A DNA stretch of 64,000 bases from Hemerocallis citrina (GCA_017893485.1 CM030360.1:143600697-143664696), one strand, 5' to 3'. Positions 10,891 through 21,412 are shown, counted from the stretch's first letter. Made by a program: numbers and translations. The notes: generated by a model not told the origin, from the letters alone.

Positions 10891-11845
10891 TCCGGTCGAT
10901 CGGACTAAGGCCCGACCCGTGTAGCACCTCCTCAGTCATTTCTCTCCAGCTTAACATTGGGAGAGCAATGAGCTTCACCGCCACCTCCTCCTCGGCCGCA
11001 GTCATCACCGGGTCGGCCCTTGCAAACTTCGGCACCTCTTCCTTCCACCGAGTCGGGAAGTCCAGCCTTGAGGGCCCCTTCAACAGAAAAAACTTCTCCT
11101 TCCAACCTTTTATCGAATCCGGATTCTCTATAAGCTTAACGCCTCTCCAGGGTGACAAATAGTAGCGAGGCTCGGCCTTCGTCATCCGGTTGATCCGATA
11201 CGGACTCCGAAGGATTACCAGGTCTGGCTCGACCTCGGCGATGCGACACTGCAGCAAGAAGGCGAGCACGTGGCGCCAGGTGTTCGGCATAAATTGCACC
11301 GGCGCCAGACAGTACCAGTGGAGAACCTTCAACACGAAGGGATGCAGAGGGAAGCGCAAGCTGGCACACAAAGAGTCAAAGTCGAACACACACGTGTCCA
11401 GCGACAGCTTGGTTTTCGCTCGCATCCCAGGGCCAGGGAGGATCAGTCTGTATTCCGAAGGGATGGCGAACCCCTTTCTGATCCGGAGGTGGTCCCTCTC
11501 GGATAATACCGAAGCAAGGTCGTCCACCTCGGTGACCTCCCTAGGGGCGTTCTCCTCGTAAACTGCCGACCGACCAACGATCGCCTTCTTCAGCAGATCA
11601 CCCTCATACTGCCTAATGCCGGCGTGACCGGACAGCACACCAGTGTACCGGCCCGACTCGGGGGCTCGCCTCTTAGGCTCCACGATCTCCTCGACTACGG
11701 GAGACCGGGCAACTACCTTCTTCTTCACTGCTGTAGACGACCCTACCACTTTCTTCCCCATTCTTCGGCTAGCTACTTTACTTCTCTCCTCGGCACCACT
11801 ATCTCCAGAGGACAATGCCTCACTTCCCGAGTTTACCCTTGACAT
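10891..11845 (-). CDS. Antisense gene of T1, exon 1 (Transposase_28-like)
   Basis: First exon of a gene read against its host element. ATG at 11845; an open frame of 318 codons plus one base ends at GTATGC (10890-10885), a donor that is also present at the same point in T2. Residues 1-60 are basic and serine-rich (GKKVV, KKKVVAR). From about residue 120 (RIRKGFAIPSEY) through LRFPLHPFVLKVLHWY (163-178) and MPNTWRHVLAFLLQC (186-200) it resembles the Pfam family of putative gypsy-type transposon proteins, PF04195, whose function is unknown. With exons 2 and 3 it gives a 677-residue protein with no stop or frameshift. Such extra antisense ORFs after pol are known from Tat-lineage plant retrotransposons. 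The family assignment is by eye. Confidence 0.72.
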
Positions 11846-12059
11846 CTCTAATAAATATCTAAGGCAAAAGCACTACCTTAATGTGACGTAAACTTGGATG
11901 TGACGTGCACGGTCGGAATTTTTTTGCCGAAAATTGCCTGGCCTACGTGACAGCCAGCACCACCGCCTTGGAGCACAAATCACCGCTAGCAGAGCAAAAC
12001 TGAGAGTGAAAGTACAAATTTAGAGTGAAAGCGAAAGATGAGCTAGGGAGTGAGGAGAG

Positions 12060-12080
12060 TGAGGACTTATAGCCAAGAAA
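12060..12080 (-). promoter_or_regulatory. TATA box of the T1 antisense gene
   Basis: On the minus strand the sequence reads GGCTATAAGTCC (TATAA core near 12067-12071), about 225 bases before the ATG at 11845. The leader between them is CT-rich (CACTCTCCTCACTCCC), as in plant Y-patch promoters. T2 has CTATAAATC at the matching place, about 195 bases before its ATG, again with a CT-rich leader. Conservation between diverged copies supports a promoter separate from the LTR. Confidence 0.55.
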
Positions 12081-12224
12081 GCCACGTTTGGGCTCTCTAG
12101 GCATTTAAGGGCCCACTAAAGGAAGGCAAAACGACAAAACGGAGAGTTCCAACGTTTCAAAGCAAGAACTCGTCAATCTGCTTAACTCCATCACTCGGCG
12201 ACCAGCACCTCGACGGGCCACCGA

Positions 12225-13230
12225 ACCAAAATCCTTCCGAGCTGCCGGCCACCGGAGTGCATAGCCAAGCTACTGAACAGCTTGGCTGAGCAACCGAGCT
12301 ACCGAGTCGAGGGGATGAGGTACCGACCTCCACATATGGAGAAAAATTCTACCGAGCCGGATTCACCGTCGGATCATCCCAAAATTCGTGTCAAAACTTG
12401 ATGGACGGCTCAGATCGCGCCACGCCCACAAAACGACAAGATAACGTTTTCTCGTGATCTGAACCCCATCCTCGTGATTCGCGCCGTGATGAACACTCCA
12501 GATTTTTCCACGAGTTCCTTCCGAGCTGCCGGCCACTGGAGTGCATAGCCGAGCTACAGAACAACTTGGCTGAGCAACTGAGCTACCGAGCCGAGGGGAC
12601 GAGGTACCGACCCTCACATATGGAGAAAAATTCTGCTGAGCCAGATTCACCGTCGGATCGTCCCAAAATTCGTGTCAAAACTTGATGGACGGCTCAGATC
12701 GCGCCATGCCCACAAAACGACAAGATAATGTTTTCTCGTGATCTGTACCCCATCCTCGTGATTCGCACCGTGATAAACGCTCCAGATTTCGCCACGGGTT
12801 CCTTTCGAGCTGCCGGTCACCGGAGTGCATAGCCGAGCTACAGAACAGCTTGGCTGAGCAACCGAGCTACCGAGCTGAGGGGACGAGGTACCGACCTCCA
12901 CATATGGAGAAAAATAAAGCCGACCCTCATCAGCCGTCGGATCTTGCCAAAAAAACGAGCTCGACGTGATGGGCGGCTCAGATCATGCCACGTTCACAAA
13001 ATGACAAGATAGCATTTTGTGGGGATTTGCACCATAATGGACGCTTAGGATCGTGCCACGTAGCTCGGCAGATCCCAGCGCTCCGAGCCGAGCTGCCGAG
13101 GAACCGAACCGGGGTGCCAAGGTACCGACCTCCACATACGAAGAAGATACTAACCGGCCCACTAAGATCGTTCGATCCTCCAGAAAATTGCACTCGGCAA
13201 CGAAGAAGGGTCCAGATCGCGCCACGACAT
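12225..13230 (+). repeat. Three 285-bp tandem units plus further box repeats, T1
   Basis: Units that start CCTTCCGAGCTGCCGG lie at about 12231, 12516 and 12799 (spacing 285 and 283); a shorter, more diverged box follows to 13230. Each unit holds an inverted repeat (AGCCAAGCT...AGCTTGGCT at 12261-12285 in the first), ACCTCCACATATGG, a CGGCTCAGATCGCGCCACG word and ACAAGATAACGTTTTCTC. The two ORFs inside (12363-12650 and 12647-12901, minus) are the same repeat translated twice and are not taken as genes. Confidence 0.85.
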
Positions 13231-13669
13231 AATTCGGTATTAAAAATTAATTTTTATTTATTAAAACCGTGTTATTTATTTAAAAAATTGCGAAAAAATG
13301 ATTAAAAATTCAGGAAAATTAATAAAAAAATTCTAGAAGCTAATTATAAATTCGGGGAAATATTTTGAGCCCCTGAGAAAATAATTATTGCCTAGAGTGG
13401 TTGATTAAGACCCCCAAACGACGAATCGACACTTCACAAAATTAAATAAGTGATCCGAAAGACAGATAAAAATTAAGGGAAAATGCTAGAAAACCAGAGG
13501 GGCTCAAGAACAACTTAGAGCACGCAACTAACCCAGAAAATCACCATACTGCCCCATACAAAGAATCGCACCCCTCGTTTGGACTCCGATACAACTCCGA
13601 AAGCCATTGAAACAGTAAAACTATTCCTCAAAGACTAAAACTTCTCAGCCTTCAGGAGTGGGGGGCTCG
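13231..13669 (+). other. AT-rich 3' end and polypurine tract of T1
   Basis: About 110 bases of A/T-rich sequence (TTTATTTATTAAAACC, GCGAAAAAATG) are followed by a conserved stretch and end in GGAGTGGGGGGCTCG (13655-13669), directly before the LTR. T2 has the same tract and T3 a close variant. This is the expected primer site for plus-strand DNA synthesis. The stretch has no gene. Confidence 0.8.
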
Positions 13670-14252
13670 TGATATGGCTAAAAAATGGGATTAAATCGGA
13701 ACCATCCAAATCGGGCGCGAATCTTAAAGCCTAGGGGCAAAATGGTACAAATGGGTCTGAAGTGGGTCCTGGGTCTTCTCCCCAAAGACCCAATAACCCA
13801 CAAACGGATCCACCTCAATTGGGTACGGGTCCCAACCCGAAATAAACCCAGTCCAGCAGGATAGCATTAGGGTTTCTGGTTAATACTAATCAACGGCCCT
13901 GATTCACATCTATCCTTTCACTGCGGATTAGGGATTACATTCCTAATCTGATCACAGGTATTACATTCCTAATCTGACCCCAACGGCGGCTATAAATACC
14001 CCCCATCCACCACCATTAAGAGGTAATCAATCTTTTTCTAGTTTATGCTCTCTAATAATCTTTTCTGGTTATTGACTTGAGCGTCGGAGGGTGCGTCGCC
14101 GGGATCAATCCTGGTGCCTCGCACTTTTTGCAGGTGAACGGCGAGAGTCAACGGCCAAACTCCGGCGGAACAGGTTTCAGGTTTGCTATTTAAGTTTTCC
14201 AAGAATCCACAAATACTGTCTGTTTGCCCCCACACCAGATTTAGCGGTAACA
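13670..14252 (+). repeat. 3' LTR of T1 (583 bp)
   Basis: Starts TGATATGGCTAAAAAATGGG and ends TTAGCGGTAACA. It contains a TATA box (GGCTATAAATACC near 13989-14001) and a conserved R/U5 core (GAGCGTCGGAGGGTGCGTCG). The LTRs of T2, T3 and T4 share this plan. A 65-codon ORF on the minus strand is a shadow. Confidence 0.92.
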
Positions 14253-14481
14253 GTATAGAACTTGAATTATTATATGAGAAATGTATGTTTTATTAGTGAG
14301 AAGATTATTTTAAAAATACTGGAGTGTTAATTTAAGATAAAATTAGTATTATGGAGATTTACTTGACATTATGTGCAAGTAAAATGAAGATGAGAGCTTT
14401 TGAACACCGAAGTATTTATGCAAACAGAGAGTCGACATTATGTGCAAGTAAACTAAATTCAGTTTACATTTGAGACAACAT

Positions 14482-14576
14482 GAGCCTATAGCTCAAGTGG
14501 TCGGCGAGGGGGCTCTGGCGCTACTGTAGCGTGGGCACGATCCTGGAAGTCGCTGGTTCGAATCCCTGCTCCCACC
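14482..14576 (+). repeat. tRNA-like (SINE head-like) segment 1
   Basis: The segment carries a good RNA polymerase III A box (TAGCTCAAGTGG, 14489-14500) and a perfect B box core (GGTTCGAATCC, 14555-14565), ends CTCCCACC and is followed by TTTT. Its length of about 95 bases and poorly paired acceptor and T stems argue against a working tRNA. A tRNA-derived SINE head or a tRNA pseudogene fits better. A direct repeat GACATTATGTGCAAGTAAA occurs twice just before it (near 14365 and 14434). Confidence 0.4.
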
Positions 14577-14650
14577 TTTTAATTGCGTTTCTTTTAAAAT
14601 ACCCAAACCCAAACCGAGAACATATAATACTTCGAAGCCCCTCTTATATC

Positions 14651-14728
14651 GCTAGAGCGACTTGGCCTACTGGTCGGCGCATGTGGCTGTCTTCTCTGAG
14701 GTTGCTGGTTCGATTCTGGCTGGCCAGA
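14651..14728 (+). repeat. tRNA-like segment 2
   Basis: A second copy with an A-box-like TGGCCTACTGGTCGGCG and a B-box GGTTCGATTCT (near 14707), followed by T-rich sequence. The T stem can pair (GCTGG with CTGGC, using G-T pairs). It shares TGGTCGGCG and the B box with segment 1, 170 bases upstream, so the two look like a duplicated or dimeric tRNA-derived unit rather than two chance matches. Confidence 0.35.
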
Positions 14729-16295
14729 ATTATATTTTTTGTGTTTTCTTGATATTTTGGGGAATTTTTGACTTATAAAAAATTCTGGAAGTAAAAATGT
14801 ATTAATTATTCTAAAATCATATACAACCTATGAAAAAATATTTGGGAGTTGTTGGACTAAAATAAGGTGTGCTTAGAGGTGATTTTTGCATTTGAAAACT
14901 ATTGTTTCCTACCTTTAGAATCTCATAAAATCATATGTTTTCATGAGAAGATTAAGAGAAGTATTAAAAAGAAAATTTGATGGAAAGGAAACATAAATGT
15001 GATTTTGTATGGGTTATTATGTCAAAAGAGTAGCGTGACAATTATGATTTTGTCAATATTCACTTTGACTAGATGTTTTCGTAATATGATCTTAATGTGG
15101 AAATAAATGTTGGTTATGAAATGCATGATTTATAATTGAACTCCATGTGTGAAATTTGACTCATGAAAAGATTGGAAATCGTTTAATTGGAAAAGAGAAT
15201 TTTTCTTGAGTATGACAAACTCAATATGTGAATTGTTGATTGAAATTGAGAATTTAGGGTGTAGCCAAGCCTCACACCGGCAATTGAAAGAAACGAGAAA
15301 TGATATTTGAAATTGAAAAGACCAAGTTTGGGTCAGTGTGAAATGAAAGAAATAAGACTGGTATTAGTGAGAATGCTGACTCTAAGAGATTAATTTTGTT
15401 CATGATTTCATTAAGTTAAGAACTAGTACATAGTGAAGATGAGATGAAAGTGAGAGAAAAACACAAGTATGAGGGCCTCGAGTCTACGATGTGGGTGTGA
15501 TTCACAGTTTGTCTTCATGATGCGTCATGACATGACGTGGGCACTACTCCGGAATTATCGGGATCTTGGCGACGCTTATGGGGTGTTTGGTGACTGCGAG
15601 AGGATCGTGTGCCGTGACGGAGGCTGAATTGTCCATAGGTTGTCTTCACGATGCGTCGTGACATGACGTGGGATTCCCCTCCAGGTTATTTGTACATGAG
15701 CTCGTAACTCATAGAACATCTAGGATACTTACCGTGGTTACAGTAGTAGATTAAGTCATGATGAGGGATTGAACCCTACAAGATTAATAACGATTAAGGG
15801 CTTGCCCTCGGACTTATGTAGTATGGGATGCATAGAATCCGAACAAGTACGCATTAGTGTCATATAATATAAATAACTGTATTAAGGACTAAGTGCACAA
15901 TCACAACACGACATCAGTGGGATATTCCCCTTAGTTTGATTTGTGAACAAGTTTGTGTTTGTTAAGTATGGAAAATCATTATACTGTTTCCGACATAGAG
16001 AGGATGGCCATGTATAATATTCGTCGGTTGAATAAACTGACGTGCCCACAGTTTTATATGTAGGATAAATGGCCTGATAAAGATTAAAGGAGAACTGATG
16101 CTTAGAGATTAATCAAATGTCGTTGTAATTTCATTCATGTAAATGTTGTAATTTTGCTTCCACTGTAGAATGTAAAGATTCATTTGTAACTCTGATGTAA
16201 AGTAAAAGTTTTAAATTCCTTGTAAAATTGTACGAAGTGAAGTAAAGATCCTGTGGAATCTCGAATTTAGTTGTATTTGGAATTTGGGGTGTTAT

Positions 16296-16500
16296 GATGG
16301 TATCCAAACCGTAGATCAATCTTTGAGAACATAGCTGCACCTGTAGTCGATCGAAAAAATCATCAATCCTTGGAATCAGATACTTATTCTGAATCGTCGC
16401 TTTGTTCAGCTCCCGATAGTCAATGCACATTCTTATTGACCCATCCTTCTTATTCACGAGCAACACCGGTGCACCCTAAGGCAAAGCACTCGGCCTGGTG
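16296..16500 (-). pseudogene. C reverse transcriptase fragment
   Basis: Reads [20 protein letters not shown], then [10 protein letters not shown] and [10 protein letters not shown], the fingers of a Ty3/gypsy reverse transcriptase. After this a one-base deletion near 16340 shifts the frame; the next frame continues [11 protein letters not shown] to the junction with F. A stop lies just before the start of the fragment. The YxDD catalytic part is not present in the window. Inactive. Confidence 0.8.
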
Positions 16501-16559
16501 AATCCCTTGTGCAACAAATCCTCTATCTGCTTCTTCACTTCGTCTTGTTCTGCAGGCGC

Positions 16560-17085
16560 CATCATATAAGAAGCTTGAAATATCGGAACACTACCCGGCT
16601 GAATGTTGATGCAAAACTCAACATCACGCTGCGGCGGTAACCCATTTTGCTTAACACTATTGGAAAATCTCGAACTACAGGAATAGCCCTGACTTCCTCC
16701 AAAAATATTGTCTCTGCTAGTGCCGCAACCACCTTCGTGCTCCCCTTCTTCCCTTGAAAGGTCACTACGGGTCCTCCCGATGCTTTCACCACCACCTTCT
16801 TACGCTTGCACTCTATTGGGGCATCATAGATTGTCATCCAGTTAATGCCCACAATCAATCGACCCCCAAGAAATCCAGCTCGATGAAATCAATCCCAAAA
16901 ATTCTTCCTCCAATCTCGATATCACACCATGCGTAATATCGATTAGCAATCAACTCCTCTCCTGACGGTGTTGCCACCGATAAAACCCTGCCTGAAAACA
17001 TCTTAGGCTCAATGCCTACACTTTAGCAAACTTGGGTGACACAAAGTATACGAAGACCTAGTATCAAACAAAACTTTAACTTTTA
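16560..17085 (-). pseudogene. C protease and linker remnant
   Basis: Near 17053-17075 the minus strand reads VLFDTRSSYTL. This is an aspartic protease active site in which the usual Gly of DTG is Arg. Further on are SGRVLSVATPSGEELIANRY, FIELDFLGG, and IVGINWMTIYDAPIECKRKK, the standard stretch between protease and reverse transcriptase. The frame is broken more than once. The changed active site and breaks make it inactive. Confidence 0.72.
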
Positions 17086-17199
17086 TTCCATTCAACAAAA
17101 CATGTCCTGTTACATGAGAAATTACAATACTCAATACTCAATATTATTCTCATCCAAAGTTTTTGTTCAATACACTTCAGCCATAAATCTAAAACTCTT

Positions 17200-18239
17200 G
17201 CATACACATCTTCAGAGTTGTCAGCATCCTCATCTGTTAACGTGAATACTCGCCCCTGCCTTTGCTGCTTGCCACCACCTGCGCCATCCTGCTTCTGCTG
17301 CGGGAAATTAAGCCTGATATGCCCTTCCTTACCGCATTGGAAACAAGTCTAGGTCCTTGCTAGCATAGGACAAGAGGTCCTAATGTGGCTCGTCTCTACA
17401 CAATTATAGCTAGTCACTCCCTGAACTGGCGCTGCACCTCTGTCGGGCTCACTGAACCTGCCCCTCTTCTCTTGGAACTTGCCTCTGTTGTGAGTCACCA
17501 CTGCCGACCTCTTGTTCTTGCTCCATATTTCCTTCTTCGACTAGAATAGTTCTATATCTGCTTTTGTCATTGCTGCTCCTCTGACAAGCTTGTCGAACCT
17601 TCGGATTCCCAATGGTATCATCCGAGACCTTAGGTTTCGGCCTTAGGCCCGGCTTGAACTTCCTCGCCTTCTTAGCTTCATCTGCAATGAGCTCAGGAGC
17701 GTATCTCGACAACTGAGTGAACTTAGTCTCATACTCTCTCACTGACACGTTGCCCTACTGTAGGCTCAAGAAGTCCATCGCCTTCTTCTCTTGGATGTCC
17801 ATGGGGAAGTAATGGTCCCTGAACTCCTCTAGGAACACATCCCATGTTACTGGTTCCTCATCGAAAGTTCTCTTTACGTACTGCCACTAGACATCGGCAT
17901 CCTTCTCCAACTGCATCTTGGCTAACTTCACCTTGCTAGCCGCGGGAGTCTCCAGCACTTCAAAGACAGTCTCCATTTGTCTAATCCATTCGTCAGGCCT
18001 CATTGGGGTCAACCTTCCCTTTCGAACATAGGTGGCTTAATTCTCTGGAACGACTCCACCTGTCTAACAGGATCCACATTTGGATTTGCTAGTCCCGGTC
18101 CAGGGTTCCAACCCATCTCAACAGTCATGAATGCATTGAGAAACTGATAAACTCTCGCAATCTCAGCTTCCAAGTCAAGTCTACCCCCATTGGAGTTTTC
18201 TACTCCATCACCATTGCTCCTAGTTCGAGGTCTTGCCAT
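17200..18239 (-). pseudogene. C gag remnant
   Basis: ATG at 18239 (MARPRTRSNGDGV), then a Gag core in pieces: FQRIKPPMFEREG up to a stop near 18011, then in another frame SVREYETKFTQLSRYAPELI (about 17748-17690). A zinc knuckle CFQCGKEGH follows near 17340-17310, but its last Cys is Phe, so the CCHC set is incomplete. Gag would form the particle around the element RNA. At least one frameshift and several stops lie between the pieces. Confidence 0.78.
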
Positions 18240-18413
18240 CGTTCTGAGTCTACAAAACACACCATTTGGTGAGGAGAAAAAAATCATAATAATTCACATC
18301 AATGCTCAGAACATAAAACATTGCTCAAAATTTCATATACCAAAATATCAATAAATAAATTTATTTATCAAAGTAGTTCATACATCTCTTGAAAAATAAC
18401 TAAACAGCTTTAT

Positions 18414-18932
18414 TTAAAATTTAGAGAAATCAAATAATACAATCATGATATAATCAATCTTTGCGGCTCCTCTTGACTCTCGGATCTCATCTTGTAGTGC
18501 ATCAAGTTTCATCTCCAGCCTATCGCAACGCCGAATGTAAACGTTCTCTCCCCACTTTGTGTATTCGCCCAATTTGGTGAAATGCTCCTCTACCGCACGT
18601 TGACCTTCGTCGAGAATCTTCATCATCTGCTGCATAGACGTGATACGTCGCTGGTTCTCCTCATGATGTTCCCCCAAGTTTGAAACTCGCCACTGGTACA
18701 CGTGCATCTCACGTCGAAGTGATGCGATCACGCGATCCCTCTTGGTCAACCTTGGTGATTCATCCTAAGATTCACCCGAAGATTCCCTAGAAGGGGAGTA
18801 ATCTCCCGACTCCTGTGGTTCCTCTTCCATTGGTTCTTCTTCTGATTCCTCTTCCAGGTCTTCCTCCGGATCGTCCTCGAAATCAGTTAAGGGGTTCTCG
18901 AGAAAAGCATATTCTTCTTCCACATTTTCCAT
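18414..18932 (-). pseudogene. Extra ORF before gag in C: acidic, coiled coil
   Basis: ATG at 18932 lies between the primer site and gag. The first 60 or so codons are strongly acidic (EEEYAFLENP, EEDLEEESEEEPMEEE), then an in-frame TAG, then a second part in the same frame that starts TKRDRVIASLRREMHVYQW and is heptad-rich (QMMKILDEGQRAVEEHF, LEMKLDALQDEIRES). One ORF of about 172 codons with a single nonsense codon explains both. I do not recognise a family. The position and the same-frame continuity suggest it was a real element gene, perhaps an accessory to Gag; this is inference. Confidence 0.5.
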
Positions 18933-19108
18933 ATGATCTGATTATCTTTCATCCTACGGAAAAGGAAAAAAAGAACATCAGTACAAGTATAGAGTAACAC
19001 AAATGCAAGTTCAAACAACTACACATTCATGACTCTAAGAATAATACACACACTCTAATGTCCACCTAGGTTTCCCTATACCATGTTTAGTGTTACTTAT
19101 TGAAGCAT

Positions 19109-19120
19109 GCTCTGATACCA
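19109..19120 (-). other. Primer binding site of C
   Basis: On the minus strand TGGTATCAGAGC begins five bases after the LTR end. It is complementary to the 3' end of plant initiator tRNA-Met, the usual primer of chromoviruses. Confidence 0.88.
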
Positions 19121-19849
19121 ACTTTTGTAGCGCTCCGAATTTCAGTAATAGAAATAAGAGACACAACTCCATAATCTTTACTTTAATGTATTCCAAACAC
19201 AGTATAAACAAAGGAAAAATTACAACTTTTCTTTACAACAGTTCTTTATTACATTGCACAGCAGAAAATTAAAAATATTTACTACAACACATATCAACAT
19301 TTAACTCCATTCATCTCGAAGTCCAAGCTTTAACCTTGCTCAAGCCACTTACGTGAAAATTCTGCAAAACTGACCAGAAAAGTCGGTACGTCAGTTGAAT
19401 GCAACTGACGCAATACCATAGTAATAGTAACCTTCCAAAGTCTCATAATCACAAACTTGCCACACAATATAAAATAAAAAAATGATAAAAGACTCATGAA
19501 ATCAACAAGTGAAACTACACTAAATGAATAAGTGTGTGTCCAAAAAAACAAAGGAAAATGCATAAAACAATGTTCAAGAAAACAGAATGCATACGATGCC
19601 CACTAATGCATACTTGTACGGATTCTATGCATCACTAACTACATAGGTCCGGGGGCAAGCCCGTAGTGTTCACCACATTTTAGGGTTCAATCCCTCGCCA
19701 TGAAAACTACATCAGTGACAAAGACAAGATTAGACAACTCTGTGAATAGACCTCAGCCCCGGTACGTAACCCGCCAAGCTGTACAAGTGTAAACACGCAA
19801 GCATTCCGTAAGCATCGCTCTAACTCTGGAGAATTTCCTTCCTGTCGTG

Positions 19850-20055
19850 TACCCCGCAAATAGTCCAGCTGACCCTTAACGCGCAGATACACCGTACATT
19901 CCGCGAATAGGCCTGCCGACCCTTGAGCGAATATACCGTAATTCCACAATAGGCATGTTGACCCTTGACGTGCGAACATACCAAATCCGTCTCACTTCTA
20001 GACATTCAAGAATAGGCCTGCTGACCCTCAATGCATGAACATACTAGAGAGACAC
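19850..20055 (-). repeat. Degenerate 45-60 bp tandem repeat in the C LTR
   Basis: Four copies around the word AATAGGCCTGCCGACCCTT (near 19860, 19905, 19948 and 20010), each followed by a GCGAA(C/T)ATACC-like word. Spacing varies from about 45 to 62 bases. Confidence 0.65.
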
Positions 20056-21412
20056 AACAAATACACGGTCCAATAATACATCCGTCCGATTGACAACATA
20101 GTCCATACTTACGTTGCCCAAGTTCCGTCACAACTCCCAACTTAGTGCATGTCCATAGATTTGTAATAATAACATCCTGAGCCACCTAGAACTAGCTCTA
20201 CCCTACCGGACATCACTTGCCAAACCATGAACACTAGCCCCGCAGGCTAATTTCTCACAATCAAAAATATTCACTACCGGTACACTTGGGTTCGATCAGT
20301 ATCTAATTCTTCCAACTCAATGCCTCAAGCATCCATCCAGGGTTCTCACAATAACCCTAATCACAATCAAAAATCCCACTTGGTTTGATCCTTCAAAATA
20401 TTCTTTATATTCTCTTTTCTGAAAAATAAAACGTTTCCAACAACATCACGACTGGTTATCAAAATCTCAAACAGCAATATCTCATTCCAAAAATAAACAT
20501 TTGTACATCCACAATCTCTTCATTATTCACATTTCATTTACTAGACCGTTACTACCATAAAACACTCTTCCTTATATGGAAAAAGAATTCAAATCCAGAA
20601 AAATCCTTTAAATTTAACTTTTAGATCTCACTGTCCATACATACACGAGACTTTACAAATTCTTCTAGAATTCAAATCAATTTAAACTGAAACAAGTCTC
20701 TTTATTATCTGGGTTCTCATCCCTAAAATATGAAATTCTTTAGTTCTAGAAATCTAAAATTTGCCTCTTTTGAAACTGAAAAATAACTCTTTAGAACTCA
20801 AAGTTTTCATCTCTAAAAACTGAAATATATATCTCCTCAAAACTGAGAATTTATTCCATACAAATATAGATTGTACCCTCAAAATTATTACTTGAATACA
20901 TTCAAATCCGAAACAAGATTTCAACAAAATCTGAAATTGTACATTCAAAACTTGATCAAAAGAATCAGTTAATCATCATACAACCACTAGATTTACACAC
21001 ATACACTCATCTGTATGCACTCTAGGGTTTTCAAACCCTGACACACAACATCCTTTACAAAAGGTCATCAAAACCAAGCCACAACCCCAAATCGAAAGCC
21101 AAGCACAGCCCTGGGTCTGCACGGTGCTCTGATTGCACTATGCAACCTCGGGTTACTGTTCAAACCCTAACCCGAGCAACCCTAGGTCTAGGGTTTAACC
21201 CCGAAACCCTAACCCTAGTGTTTTACAACTTCAAGCCTTTATTTTCAATGGTTTTTGACATATATTTGTTGTATGAAAATTCTAGTTTTCAACTCATCAT
21301 GAATTCATATTAAAACAGTAAATATCTCACAAAAATTTCACATTTTAGTTACTCAAATCATTTTTTTTATCATAGAATAAGATCAACACATCAACAATAA
21401 CATATAGGTTCA

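Larger units (their letters stand above)
1..14252 (+). mobile_element. Tat-lineage Ty3/gypsy retrotransposon T1, 3' part
   Basis: The window opens inside the pol gene of a Ty3/gypsy element that ends with its 3' LTR at 14252. Seen in order: pol from the reverse transcriptase thumb to integrase, a tandem array, an antisense gene on the minus strand, box repeats, an AT-rich stretch, a polypurine tract and the 3' LTR. Two RNase H domains and a GPY-type integrase end without a chromodomain place it in the Tat lineage. The layout matches complete element T2 further right. A solo LTR (4625-9151) interrupts it. The five bases after the LTR are GTATA; the matching duplication and the 5' LTR lie before the window, so the boundary there cannot be checked. 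Confidence 0.9.
14253..16295 (+). mobile_element. F, right part of a chromovirus LTR
   Basis: Non-coding AT-rich sequence from the T1 junction to TTTGGGGTGTTA near 16294, where it meets reverse transcriptase codons of C. A stretch at about 15763-15860 (GGGATTGAACCCT, GGGCTTGCCCTCGGAC, GATGCATAGAATCCG) matches, inverted, 19610-19700 in the LTR of C, so F is an LTR of the same or a near family in the opposite direction. Its left part lies beyond T1, before the window. The right end lacks a clean CA, probably through mutation. It holds two tRNA-like segments and a repeated ATGCGTC(A/G)TGACATGACGTG word near 15510 and 15645. Confidence 0.65.

Noticed and set aside
14482..14576. Functional tRNA gene
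   Set aside because: Acceptor and T stems pair poorly and the length is too great; a SINE head or pseudogene fits better.
14253..19126. F as the 3' LTR of element C
   Set aside because: F is inverted relative to the LTR of C, whereas LTRs of one element must point the same way; F also cuts the RT of C.
21165..21225. Telomere repeats (AACCCTAACCC words)
   Set aside because: Only a few degenerate units inside an LTR; a similar short run occurs near 34705. Not a telomere or clear interstitial tract.
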